Source: Mytilinidion resinicola (Eukaryota; Ascomycota; Dothideomycetes; Mytilinidiales; Mytilinidiaceae). Taken from it: a stretch of DNA of 64,000 nucleotides. Each line of letters begins with the position of its first letter. The stretch's first letter is position 1. The stretch spans positions 580,683 through 644,682 of the forward strand of contig NW_022985457.1 in assembly GCF_010093595.1 (NCBI RefSeq), in the 5' to 3' direction. The notes under the pieces are model-generated. The model had not been told where the DNA came from. It ran no database searches and worked only from the letters and a program-made list of their open reading frames with translations. Shown in pieces: positions 20,877 through 29,847 of the stretch. The translations under genes and the position numbers were made by a program.

Positions 20877-21911
20877 ATGGCGGACAAAGCTCTGAAAGCT
20901 AAAGCCTCCACCGCTGTGGAGGACATCCTCTCCAACTGGGACTGTACCATCGAGCGCATTCTTCCCGAGGACCTCAAACCACGATCCCCCGCTGTCCAGG
21001 GCAACAAGCGCCTGCTCGGAGACGCCGCTCCCATGCTTCCGCCCTCGGATTCGTCCAAAAACTTTGTCCTCGCCCTCCGCGAGATCTCGAAGCTCACCAT
21101 TGGCAAGATGCCAATCGGCCACCAGTACCTGAAAGCTGCTGTACTGGAGCGCCAGTCCGACAATTCCCACAACTATCAGAAGGTCGCTGAAGTCATGGCG
21201 TCAGACATCAAGCGAGCGGTGGAAATGGTGAAGGAAGAGCGCAAGGATCTGGATGAGCTGGCGACTACCTTTGGAGGCGCGGAGATCGAGAAAGACTCTC
21301 AAAAGGGAAAGGCTGTCAACATCTCCAGCAACACCCGTCTTCATTGCACTGTTGGCGCCACCACGGCACCCCGATACCTGCTTGAGATGGCAAAGAAGGA
21401 GGCGGAGCTTGAGGATGAGGAGGTCGAGCCACGAGACCTCGTCGCGTCCATCGAGAAGAACTGGGAAATCAACATGCACGACTGTCTCCCTCGTACCGCC
21501 ATCGACCTCCGCCCCGTCATTCGCCCAAATCCGAAAGAAGCCCGATCAAACCGTCCCCTCCCACCACTGGCCGCCTACGACCCCAATTGGGAAGACGCAT
21601 GGCGTGCCTCCGTGCCCGGCCGCGATGCCTCCAAGGACGAGATGAAGGCGTACATGAAGGCGCAGATGGTGATCATGGCAGGGAACCCGGAGTGGGACAT
21701 CAAGAATCCGCTGGATTGGAGCCTCATGCTGCTGCACTTGCTCTCAATTCTGGCAAAAGCCACGAAGGGGCAGCACGAGGCGGTACAAAGGGTGCTTGTT
21801 GAGACGGTTCAGACTCGCCAAAAGACCCGGTATGCGAAGAAGACGGAGGAGCTCCAGCCCGGCGATGTTGTTTGTGTCCTCAATGCTGTATTTAGACAGG
21901 TCTTTACGTAG
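20877..21911 (+). CDS. Conserved-looking 344-aa protein, single exon, function unknown
   Basis: The ATG at 20877 follows a TATA box and a C/T-rich leader, and the frame runs intact for 344 codons. The protein begins MADKALKAKASTAVEDILSNWD. It is helical and charged, with EEVEPRDLVASIEKNWEIN in the middle and a C-terminal segment WSLMLLHLLSILAKATKGQHEAVQRVL followed by LQPGDVVCVLNAVFRQVF. No signal peptide or clear membrane span is seen; the LLHLLSILA stretch is short. I do not recognise the family. It sits between the RIP-like relic and the inverted copies of the ~124-bp repeat, so it may be part of an accessory segment. Normal codon use and an intact frame argue that it is a real gene. Confidence 0.8.
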   Translation: MADKALKAKASTAVEDILSNWDCTIERILPEDLKPRSPAVQGNKRLLGDAAPMLPPSDSSKNFVLALREISKLTIGKMPIGHQYLKAAVLERQSDNSHNYQKVAEVMASDIKRAVEMVKEERKDLDELATTFGGAEIEKDSQKGKAVNISSNTRLHCTVGATTAPRYLLEMAKKEAELEDEEVEPRDLVASIEKNWEINMHDCLPRTAIDLRPVIRPNPKEARSNRPLPPLAAYDPNWEDAWRASVPGRDASKDEMKAYMKAQMVIMAGNPEWDIKNPLDWSLMLLHLLSILAKATKGQHEAVQRVLVETVQTRQKTRYAKKTEELQPGDVVCVLNAVFRQVFT

Positions 21912-22106
21912 CCTAGGGGAGCTGGGACGAGTTCTAGGGGCAGTCAAAAGGGTTGGGTCCATGGTCTGATTTTGGGAGTCTGGCGTTTTGGATAGCCTCG
22001 ACGGCTTGTTTTTGCCTTATACCCAGATACATGGCTGAATCAGCCCTACTTAGCTTACGAATTGCGAGCCTATACACCCTATCGAGTGCCCTCTACATTA
22101 ACGTAT

Positions 22107-22192
22107 AAGCGCTTTGACACATCCAATATACCCTCGAAGCCAGACAAACAGGTGCGAGATTTTAGAAGCCCGATGTAATGTTCCACGCACTG
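22107..22192 (-). repeat. Inverted copy D of the ~124-bp repeat
   Basis: The reverse complement matches copy C at 17840-17925 closely: CAGTGCGTGGAACATTACAT, then GGCTTCTAAAATCT, then TGGCTTCGAGGGTATATT, then GTGTCAAAGCGCTT. It lies on the opposite side of the two genes at 18.2-21.9 kb and in opposite orientation to copies A-C. Confidence 0.8.
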
Positions 22193-22280
22193 TGAATTAG
22201 GATACATACTTCATTGCATGAAAAAGCAGCCGAATGTCGTGCAATGCCTCGCACCCTCACATATAGACTAGTTATACAGT

Positions 22281-22530
22281 CGCTTTGGGGCAGCTAATGC
22301 AACACCGAGGGCCTACAAGAGGGTGGAAAAGTATGGACAGGAAGGTGTTAAGGATTACACACCGTAAATTGGACTCAGTTTTGGGTACTACTGATGAGGA
22401 GCTAAACGGCTTGCATAGGCATAATTGGACCAGGCGTACGGTTATTATAGGGCAGCAGACACAGCACCGAGGGCCCACATGAGGATGGGAAACCTTAGAG
22501 GTAAAATGTAATGTTCTATGCATTATCTTG
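22281..22530 (+). repeat. Two direct units with a CACCGAGGGCCYACA box
   Basis: Unit 1 begins GGGGCAGCTAATGCAACACC at 22281; unit 2 begins TAGGGCAGCAGACACAGCACC at about 22448. Both continue GAGGGCCYACANGAGGRTGG. Unit 2 then reads GTAAAATGTAATGTTCTATGCAT, the inverted start of the ~124-bp repeat. A matching unit lies at 17998-18066. Confidence 0.7.
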
Positions 22531-22608
22531 TAGAGCACGAACGCCGATATGTAATAATGACCATACGGACTCCAGGTCAACCAGAATGCGTCTAGATCCG
22601 CAACAACC

Positions 22609-24205
22609 CTACTTCTTCACCAACTCCCTCAAGCTATCCAAGCCACCCTCATGATGCTCAATATCGTACTCCTCGGGATACGTCTCAAGAACACCAAGCA
22701 ACTCCGTGACCTGGCTCTTTTGCTCTTCTGTGACGTTCTCCCACACGTCTGTGAAAGCATACTTCAGCGCAGGCTTCATCTCATTTTCAGCTTGTGCGAA
22801 AGCGCCCAGAACGTCCTTCCGTAACTTCCGGCGCAGCTCCCCCTCTTTCTGCTCGTTCCATAGCTCGCGGCCCTCTAGCCACTTCCGTAGCCGGGTGAGA
22901 GGATTATCACGGCGCTTCCAGTCCTCAACCTCGACTCGTTGACGGTACGCGAAGCTGTCGTCGGAAGTGCTATGATGGCCAACACGGTACGCCATCATCT
23001 CGACAAGGATAGGCTTGCCGCCATCCTCGAGAGTCTTCTTGCGCGCTTCTTTAATAGATTCACGAACAGCGAAGATGTCGTTGCCGTCGACACGGATAGT
23101 CTCTATGCCGTAGCCTGCGCCGCGGCTGGCGATACCGTCGCCTCGGTACTGGTCCCTGGTCGGGGTTGAGATCGCGAAGCCGTTATTTCGGCAGAGGAAG
23201 ATTACGGGGCTGCCGCGGGTTGCGGCAATGTTCAAGGCGCCGTGGAAGTCACCCTCGCTAGCAGCGCCTTCACCAAAGAAAGTGCAAGCGATTCTGGGTG
23301 GCAGGTCTGGTCGTTGAGCATTTTGCATCTTGAGAGCGTACGCTGCGCCAGCGGCGTGAGGGATCTGAGTGGCGAGAGTGGAAGAGACGGTGTGCTGGAG
23401 ATAATTGTTAGAGGGGAGAGTCGTTATAGGCTTTAGAGTTGCACTCACGATGTTCAATTCTCGGCTTCCGTAGTGGACAGGCATATTCCTGCCATGCCCT
23501 ACGTCTTTATGATTCGAGAACATCTGGCTCATAAATTGTTCTAGAGTGAAGCCTCGTTGAAGATAAACGCCTGTCTCACGGTATTGGCAAAAGACGACGT
23601 CGCCAATGTCGAGGGCGCTGGATGCTCCAATGGTGATAGCTTCTTCACCAGCAGAAGCCTATCATCTCGTAAGCATTAGTTCGAAATAGATGTTCTAAAA
23701 GGTCTTACCATGTAGAAACTTAAGCGGCCTTGTCTCTGGGCTTCGAACATGATGGTATCCATAATGCTTACTGCTACGCGTTAGTTTCTGGTCTCTTGAT
23801 ATAATTCGCACAGGAGACTCACATAGCACCATTTGAGTGTATAATGTGACCGCCTCTTCATCTGTAGTACCAACGCCCCTCTCGTTGTTAATCACAACTC
23901 CATCCTGATCCATAACCCGGAACGTAGGGATGGCCTCCGCGGTCGACGGCGACGTGAATTCGAGATCATTGGTAAGCTTGCTATTCAGGGCTCCCGGGAA
24001 TAGTATCCTATCGCAATGATCAGTCTGGAAGTCTTGTCAAAAAACATCTCCAAGAGATTTACCGTTCGGAAGCCGGAGAGACCGCTGCAGAGCTCCATCG
24101 TTGCCAGGAACGCGGTATTGAGGGTGTTATAGAGGGTTGAGTGTATGTAGAAGCTTGGAGTGCCCTCCCAACGGGTATTCTGCGTATTCCATGGCGGAGA
24201 GACAT
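22609..24205 (-). CDS. BCKDHA: Branched-chain 2-oxo acid dehydrogenase E1 alpha subunit (5 exons)
   Basis: Exons 24205-24063, 24007-23823, 23770-23709, 23658-23449 and 23394-22609 give 461 aa. The N-terminus MSLRHGIRRIPVGRALQA is Arg-rich and acid-poor, a typical mitochondrial presequence. Family features are PTFRVMDQDGVVINNE, LYTQMVLLSIMDTIMFEAQR, ASAGEEAITIGASSALD, the thiamine-diphosphate/Mg segment GEGAASEGDFHGALN (~241) with CRNNGFAIST, and the phosphorylation-loop-like YRVGHHSTSDDS. With E1 beta it decarboxylates the 2-oxo acids of Leu, Ile and Val in the mitochondrial matrix and passes the acyl group to E2. The 54-nt intron 23395-23448 is in frame with no stop and is easily mistaken for coding sequence. 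The gene is divergent from COQ5. Confidence 0.96.
23395..23448 (-). other. 54-nt in-frame intron of the E1-alpha gene
   Basis: Donor GTGAGTGC and acceptor ATCTCCAG. It is a multiple of three and stop-free. Its removal joins SRELNI to HTVSSTLATQIPHAAGAA, which matches the uninterrupted E1-alpha family sequence. Confidence 0.85.
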
Positions 24206-24740
24206 GGTGAATATGCTACATGGCGCGTTCAGACGGGAAGTGTGGGGATATAAGATCTGGGGAAACAGAGCGCAAAGCTCCCGAGGGGACCGGCAAGCGT
24301 CGGTTTAGACGTTTAGGCGCTGGTCACGTGGACTGCACTAATCCGCCGGGGGAAAAGGGCTTGGCTGGGAATTGCCGGAGCAAACTCTCCGGCGAAGAAT
24401 GTGTTATAGCTTTGAAGAAATAGAGGCACGATTCTGCAGATTACTCCTGTGCAACTGCTGATTATGAGATTATGTGAGATTACTTAACCTTGGGAGTGTT
24501 GGGAGGGAGCTTTCTTGCCCGCTCTCCCCGCATTTGGAGCTTGCCGGGCGGTCTTTTCTAGCATCATAAAATTAATCACTTTACTTTCTTCCTTGACGAT
24601 AGTTTCACCAAACTAAAGCACTGTCGGGCGTACTGCATTAGCTGCGTATTATTTCGGATTGTCTCATTGGGTGACGATGCCAAGACTAAATGCCAGTAGG
24701 TAAACTTCAAACATCGTGAACTTTGATCATCAACGGCATC
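24206..24740. other. Divergent promoter region of E1-alpha and COQ5
   Basis: 535 bp between two divergent ATGs, both of mitochondrial proteins. No gene recognised. It contains CACGTG at about 24325 (context GGTCACGTGGAC), a bHLH-type E-box that could serve either gene; this is inference. Confidence 0.5.
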
Positions 24741-25759
24741 ATGAACGTCTCAACATCAAAACTCCTCGCAAGAAGACAATTACTGCTATCAGCACGAGCA
24801 GCTGCCAGGAGAGAACCATACCGGTGTTTCTCCTGCTCAATACGCCATGAACAGCAGACACCACCTCCACCAGGAGAGAATGGCAATCGAACCACCCATT
24901 TCGGATTCGAGACAGTGGCAGAGGCATTGAAAGAGAAAAAAGGTACCCAAACCCTCCCACCCCCCAATACTACCAACCCTCAAACTCACACGCCCCAGTC
25001 GCCACCGTCTTCTCCTCCGTCGCCTCCTCCTATGACACGATGAACGACCTCATGTCGCTCGGCATCCACCGCCTCTGGAAAGACCACTTCGTGCGCAACC
25101 TCAACCCAGGCTCCAACCCCCTCACCTCGCGCTCCCCCATCTCCCCCGGCTGGAATATTCTGGACATCGCCGGCGGCACCGGCGACATCGCCTTCCGCAT
25201 GCTCGACCACGCCTCCACCCTCAACCACGACGCCCACACCCGCGTCACCGTCGCCGACATCAACCCAGACATGCTCGCCGAGGGCCGCAAGCGCGCGCTC
25301 AGCACCCCCTACGCGCGGACGCCGCGGCTGGATTTCGTCGAGGCGAACGCAGAGCATTTGGATATGATACCGGACGCTAGCATCGACTTATACACCGTGG
25401 CGTTCGGCATACGTAACTTCACGGACAAAGACGCGGCGCTGCGCGAGGCGTTCCGGGTGCTGAAGCCCGGTGGAGTGTTTGCGTGTCTAGAGTTCAGCAA
25501 AGTGAACAGCGCGCTGTTCGATGCGGTATATAAGCGGTGGAGCTTTGGGGCGATACCACTTATCGGGCAATTGGTAGCTGGGGATCGGGATAGTTACCAA
25601 TATCTAGTAGAAAGCATTGAGAAGTTCCCGAGCCAGACGGAGTTCAGGGATATGATTGAAAGGGCGGGGTTTTTGGTGCCGGGGAAGGGGTGGGAGGATC
25701 TGACGGGGGGGATTGCGGCGATTCATAAGGGGGTGAAGCCGGTTGAGGGGATGATTTGA
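24741..25759 (+). CDS. COQ5: COQ5-type ubiquinone C-methyltransferase (2 exons)
   Basis: Exons 24741-24942 and 24999-25759 encode 320 aa. The start is MNVSTSKLLARRQLLLSARAA, an Arg/Ser/Ala-rich mitochondrial targeting sequence. The body carries UbiE/COQ5 signatures: YDTMNDLMSLGIHRLWKD, SAM motif I LDIAGGTGDIAFRML (~120-134), TVAFGIRNFTDKDAALREAFRVLKPGG, and near the C-terminus PLIGQLVAGDRDSYQYLVESI. COQ5 performs the only C-methylation of ubiquinone synthesis, converting DDMQH2 to DMQH2 on the matrix side of the inner membrane in the CoQ synthome. The intron is C-rich (56 nt) and ends CGCCCCAG; the join GAA-AAA-AAG/TC-GCC restores VATVFSSVASSYDTMN. There are no odd residues in the SAM motifs. 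Confidence 0.96.
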
Positions 25760-26863
25760 GGCGGGTTGAGGGAAGCTGTGTATGATTAGGTGGGTGGTGC
25801 TGTTGTAGTGATATAGACGGCGTATTTGTATGTACACTCCATCTACGTATTGTGGAAATTCAGTGTCTTGCCACAAGTGTGGGCAAACTCACTCATCACT
25901 GTTTGAGATGCTTCAGTGCATTATAAGATTTCCGATGCGATGTTAATTCCTAGAGATTTTGAATCATGAAAGTTTGACACGCATAGCGTTGGGCTTTGCG
26001 CCACGTGGCCACTGTTTGGGGTGCTTCAGCACATCGTCAAAATCCGAGAGTGTTACAAAAGACGGCGTGCCATACTCGCCCTCTAGTACTATACATTCCA
26101 AAAGCCTACCTGAGGTTCACATGTCGCTAGCACTAGATGGTCGGCATCACACGCAAAGTCATCACAGCGTCAATCTCATTAGGACAGGTTTCACGACAAC
26201 CCCATCACAAGCAAAATCGCCACAGCAAAGCCGTCAATCATAGATCAGAATATCATATATTGTGAGGAAAACCCTTCTCGGGTCAAAAACCTCTAAAATA
26301 TCCAACCAAATCCACAAGAATCTCATCCACCTGACGATCTCAGTTCCACCTAAGTATCTGTGAACACGCTGCCCCGAAGGAGTGACCAAAGGTGGGAATA
26401 CATGGCCGGGGAAGGGTCGAGATAGCATAGTCTACAAGGGCCGGGTTTGTGGCCTACATATACAAATATATGTGATACATGGAGTGAGACCTTGATTTTA
26501 GGAAGTGGAAGGAGGGGATGCCCGAGGGCGAAGAAGAGAAGAGAGGTCGGGGGCAGAGGGGGATTTTGTAGGTGCAGCGGAGGTGGGCTGACTAAGCGTG
26601 GATTTGTGTGATAGGTTCATCGATGGAGGAAAACTAGGTCTCTTGTGGCCAGGCTTTGGAGCTTGAGAGGTGCAAACGTGGTTTGGGTGTCCGAAAAGAG
26701 TTGACTCTTAACAGGTAGTACAACATCCCAATGTGCAACCAAGCAATTTCCTTTCCCGTTTAGGAAACTGAGCTGCTCATGCTCCAGCCTGAGCTGTGGC
26801 TGTGCTGGGTGAGCGCATCCCTACTCAACCACACTTGGACTTCAACTGTCCCCAGACGACGCA
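25760..26863. other. Intergenic region with a 20-bp direct repeat
   Basis: No gene. CACTGTTTGAGATGCTTCAG at 25897 recurs at 26010 with two A-to-G differences. The last ~100 bp should contain the promoter of the APH-like gene. Confidence 0.5.
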
Positions 26864-27962
26864 ATGCCGCCTCACATCTATTCCCTAGAAGACAGGATCA
26901 GTGAGTTCTTCCAGACTCAATCATCTGTTTCTCGTCAACAATGCGATGACATGGCTCTCTCCATTTCCGGGAGTCCAATCAGCCCGGCACCGATCCAGGG
27001 AGCGTTTAGTTATACTGTTATAGCTGGGGCTCTACAATCGAAGATAGTGCAATTCAGGACTCAGAGTTCTCTTCTTGATATGGAGACATTGATCGCCGCG
27101 CGGGATGTTCATCCAGACTTTGTTCCAGCAACCGCGTTCCACGGTATTCTCGGTGAGGGTCAAGCTTCGCCTCTTTCTATCTATGTTATGGACAGAATCT
27201 CTGGAACCACTTATATTGAGGCAAGATTCTATGATAAGTCTACTGCTGAAGCAAGGCTTGCGGGCGAATCACGCCGAATGACTACAGTAACGGATTTCGC
27301 AAGGTATATTCTCTAAAGAGAATTAAATCTAAATCTGACCTATAGTAATACTTGACAGATTCTTTTCACAGGCATGGAAAGGTCGCCAATCATTGTCAAT
27401 GGAGAAAGTAGATGCACTCCGTCTTCAACACGGGGCAGATCTCGAACTACTATCCCAATCTTTACCCCAACGGTTTTCGATCGTCCTACAACAGCTTCGT
27501 ACGCATCTCCCGCTTCTATACACACCGCCGTTCCCACTTGTCCTCACCCATGACGATCTCTGCGAGATGAACATACTCATGGATCCTGAAACGGGCAAAA
27601 TTACTGGCTTCATCGACTGGGCAGAGGCAAAGATACTTCCATTTGGTTTCGCTCTATGGGGATTCTTGAATGTCATTGGCTGGATGGACTCGAAAGGATG
27701 GCATTACTATTCCAATCGTCAAGATCTCGAAGATCAATTCTGGAAGACCTTTGATGAGTCTATTGGAGGCGTGACAAAGGAAGTGAGAGACACGATCCGT
27801 GTTTCATCTATAGTGGGCTTTTTTTTGAGGTACGGCTTTGCGTGGGATGAAGGTGTTCGCAGAAGGCCAGTAACGGAGTTGGACTACTCTATCAAATATC
27901 TTGACGCCTTTTTCAGCAGTGAGAAGTCTGTTGGAAACTCGTTCATTTTGAGTGGACATTAG
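26864..27962 (+). CDS. APH-type kinase-like protein (2 exons)
   Basis: Exons 26864-27303 and 27359-27962 encode 347 aa. The fold is recognised from the Brenner-type catalytic loop LTHDDLCEMNILMD (His ~212, HxDxxxxN) and the metal-binding segment GKITGFIDWAEAKILPFGFALWGFLN (~235). These are hallmarks of the aminoglycoside-phosphotransferase/choline-kinase superfamily. The N-lobe is divergent: FSYTVIAGALQSKIVQFR stands where the first strands would be, and YVMDRISGTTYIE is the hinge. Filamentous fungi carry many such genes; substrates are mostly unknown and antibiotic resistance should not be assumed. The intron (55 nt) has a GTATAT donor and a CTTGACAG end, and the join GCA-AG/A-TTC keeps frame. 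Confidence 0.88.
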
Positions 27963-28644
27963 ATATGACATCTAAACCAAAATCTATTGGTAGTGTCACA
28001 AATCAATTTCTATGAATTACCACAAGGGGCCGTACTTGCCTGTCTTTGGTAAAATGCTTATCCAGGTAAGTGGAGTGTGAATCATCCGAGCCGTTTTCAA
28101 AACAGCGACACTTCCCTCGTGGCCATCAAATGCGGCAGCTCCGCCAAAGGCCCAGGTCCCCGGACTGTTACTCTGCCACCTCCCAAATTATATACAACGT
28201 CTGCAGTCATGATTACCATGCGCGCTCCAACCTCCTAGCCGTACTTGAGGCTACCCTCATAGAGCCCATATCGGCTATTGAGGCTCAACACCAAGATGCT
28301 ATCCCCACTACCTATGAAATAGGCCTAATTAGGACCCAGATTGTGATTGTGAACTCTGCTTGTATTGTAGAGGCCGTACGGGCCGAATACATACTGGTAG
28401 GAAAGGATACACCCCCTAAGTCCGTCAGTGCGGCTGAATGTGGAGCGTAATGAGAGGGTGAGGGATGAAGCTTTGTGGAAATGAATGGGTGAACTACCAT
28501 TCGGAACTCGGAGTTCCGAGACAGCTGTTTCGATATAGCGACGCGCTTGAACTTTAAGATGGCCACATGCATTCCTTCACGGACCACCAGGGTCGATTGA
28601 AATATAGTGGTAATATACGCGCTTGGTGCAGCACAATGCATCAA
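27963..28644. other. Convergent intergenic region
   Basis: This lies between the stops of the APH-like gene (+) and the membrane-protein gene (-). No gene supported. A perfect 9-bp-arm palindrome TCGGAACTC-G-GAGTTCCGA occupies 28501-28519. Confidence 0.5.
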
Positions 28645-29847
28645 TTATCCAAGCCAATTCGTCCAATATGGCTTCGTTGTCCCAGTCCCATCATAGCGTG
28701 TAAAGTACCAAGCCATCGTGATACTAGTGGTGATAACTGCGAGGACAAAAACACGCAATGCCGATCGCCGTTCTACATCAGTACTAGATTGGGCACTTTC
28801 TTCAAGAAACAATACCTTCGTCCTCCCGAAATTGAAAAATACCAAACTAGAAGCCACCAGATAAATCGCCACAACCATGGCACCCAGGAACAAGATCTCG
28901 TTTGTAACTGGGACCGCCTTAAAGATCATTTTAATATACTTTTCGCCATTTTTGTGGCCCATCATAATATCCGCCATATTTATGGCTGAGAGTCCAAAGT
29001 ACCAGAGAAGCATGAACCAGGAATAATATCCAGATAAGGCGTCAATACCACCTAAACATCCACCTATTGCTGCAATAACAAGAAACGGCGGAATGAATAG
29101 GATACACGCCATAAGTACAGCCAGTCCTGGGCTGAAGTTGTAGGACTCCGGTTGTTGGGAAAAGGTCGAGTAGAAAACTTGATGAGAAGTCCAGGCAATG
29201 AGGGCAGACTGCGCGAGAACAGCGATAATGGCGAGCAGCCAGTCAGCCTTGGTCAATTTCTTTCGAGTCTCGTCCGTCGTAACTTGCGCTGTGGAAGCCA
29301 TGTCGTCCGTTGAATCCGAGTCGCCGGCGAGCAATTTAAGAACTTCGACAAGGGAAAAGGATGCGAGGTAGACGCCAACAACAGCCTGCGTCCACCTAAC
29401 TCCACCACACGCAAAAATCTTAACACTTTGCGGCAAGAGGCCAGCCACGAAACCCAGAAGCCTTATCCAGGCCTGCTTCTCCAGCGCCTGCAACCCATCC
29501 AGCTCGGCATCATCCAGACGCCGAAACTTAAGAGCTAGGATAGCGCGTGCGGCCTGCCGTGGCGACATGTCGTAGAAAAGGTACACGCAGAAGCGGAGGG
29601 TGATGGCGAGGCTGTCGGCGAAGCAGATGAAGGGAGAGCTACGCATGTATGTTCGGAGGCGTGGGTGGAAGCCGCAGACGCTACCGCAAGGCTGGAGCAT
29701 GACATTGAGCGCGAGGGCTGGGAGAACGCCAAAGGCGCTAGGGCCGGAGACTGGGGATGTGAGGTTGAGCATTGGGATTTTGAGTGATGGAAGAGTGGCG
29801 AAATGACCTGGAGCGAACGACAAAGTGAAGATGCAGATTTGCGGCAT
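28645..29847 (-). CDS. Multipass membrane protein, single exon, function unknown
   Basis: 400 aa from the ATG at 29847. About seven or eight hydrophobic segments are visible, including FICFADSLAITLRFCVYLF, LLAIIAVLAQSALIAWTS, GLAVLMACILFIPPFLVIAA, WFMLLWYFGLSAINMADIM, EILFLGAMVVAIYLVASSL and VFVLAVITTSITMAWYF. Two soluble stretches separate them: a charged loop ALKFRRLDDAELDGLQALEKQ, and a hydrophilic DSDSTDDMASTAQVTTDETRKK before the second half. No transporter, GPCR or enzyme signature is recognised, and no cleavable signal peptide is clear. A start at a later Met (for example in IPMLNLTSP) is possible. It is divergent from ATG13 across 2.5 kb. Confidence 0.78.
   Translation of the reverse strand: MPQICIFTLSFAPGHFATLPSLKIPMLNLTSPVSGPSAFGVLPALALNVMLQPCGSVCGFHPRLRTYMRSSPFICFADSLAITLRFCVYLFYDMSPRQAARAILALKFRRLDDAELDGLQALEKQAWIRLLGFVAGLLPQSVKIFACGGVRWTQAVVGVYLASFSLVEVLKLLAGDSDSTDDMASTAQVTTDETRKKLTKADWLLAIIAVLAQSALIAWTSHQVFYSTFSQQPESYNFSPGLAVLMACILFIPPFLVIAAIGGCLGGIDALSGYYSWFMLLWYFGLSAINMADIMMGHKNGEKYIKMIFKAVPVTNEILFLGAMVVAIYLVASSLVFFNFGRTKVLFLEESAQSSTDVERRSALRVFVLAVITTSITMAWYFTRYDGTGTTKPYWTNWLG

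Larger units (their letters stand above)
21912..22608. other. Intergenic region carrying inverted repeat copies
   Basis: No gene. It holds copy D of the ~124-bp repeat on minus (22107-22192) and two CACCGAGGGCC-box units (22281-22340 and 22449-22530), listed separately. It ends at the stop codon of the minus-strand E1-alpha gene. Confidence 0.6.

Noticed and set aside
28070..28450. 126-aa plus-strand open frame between convergent genes
   Set aside because: No domain, no promoter context, and it lies in the 3' region of both neighbours.
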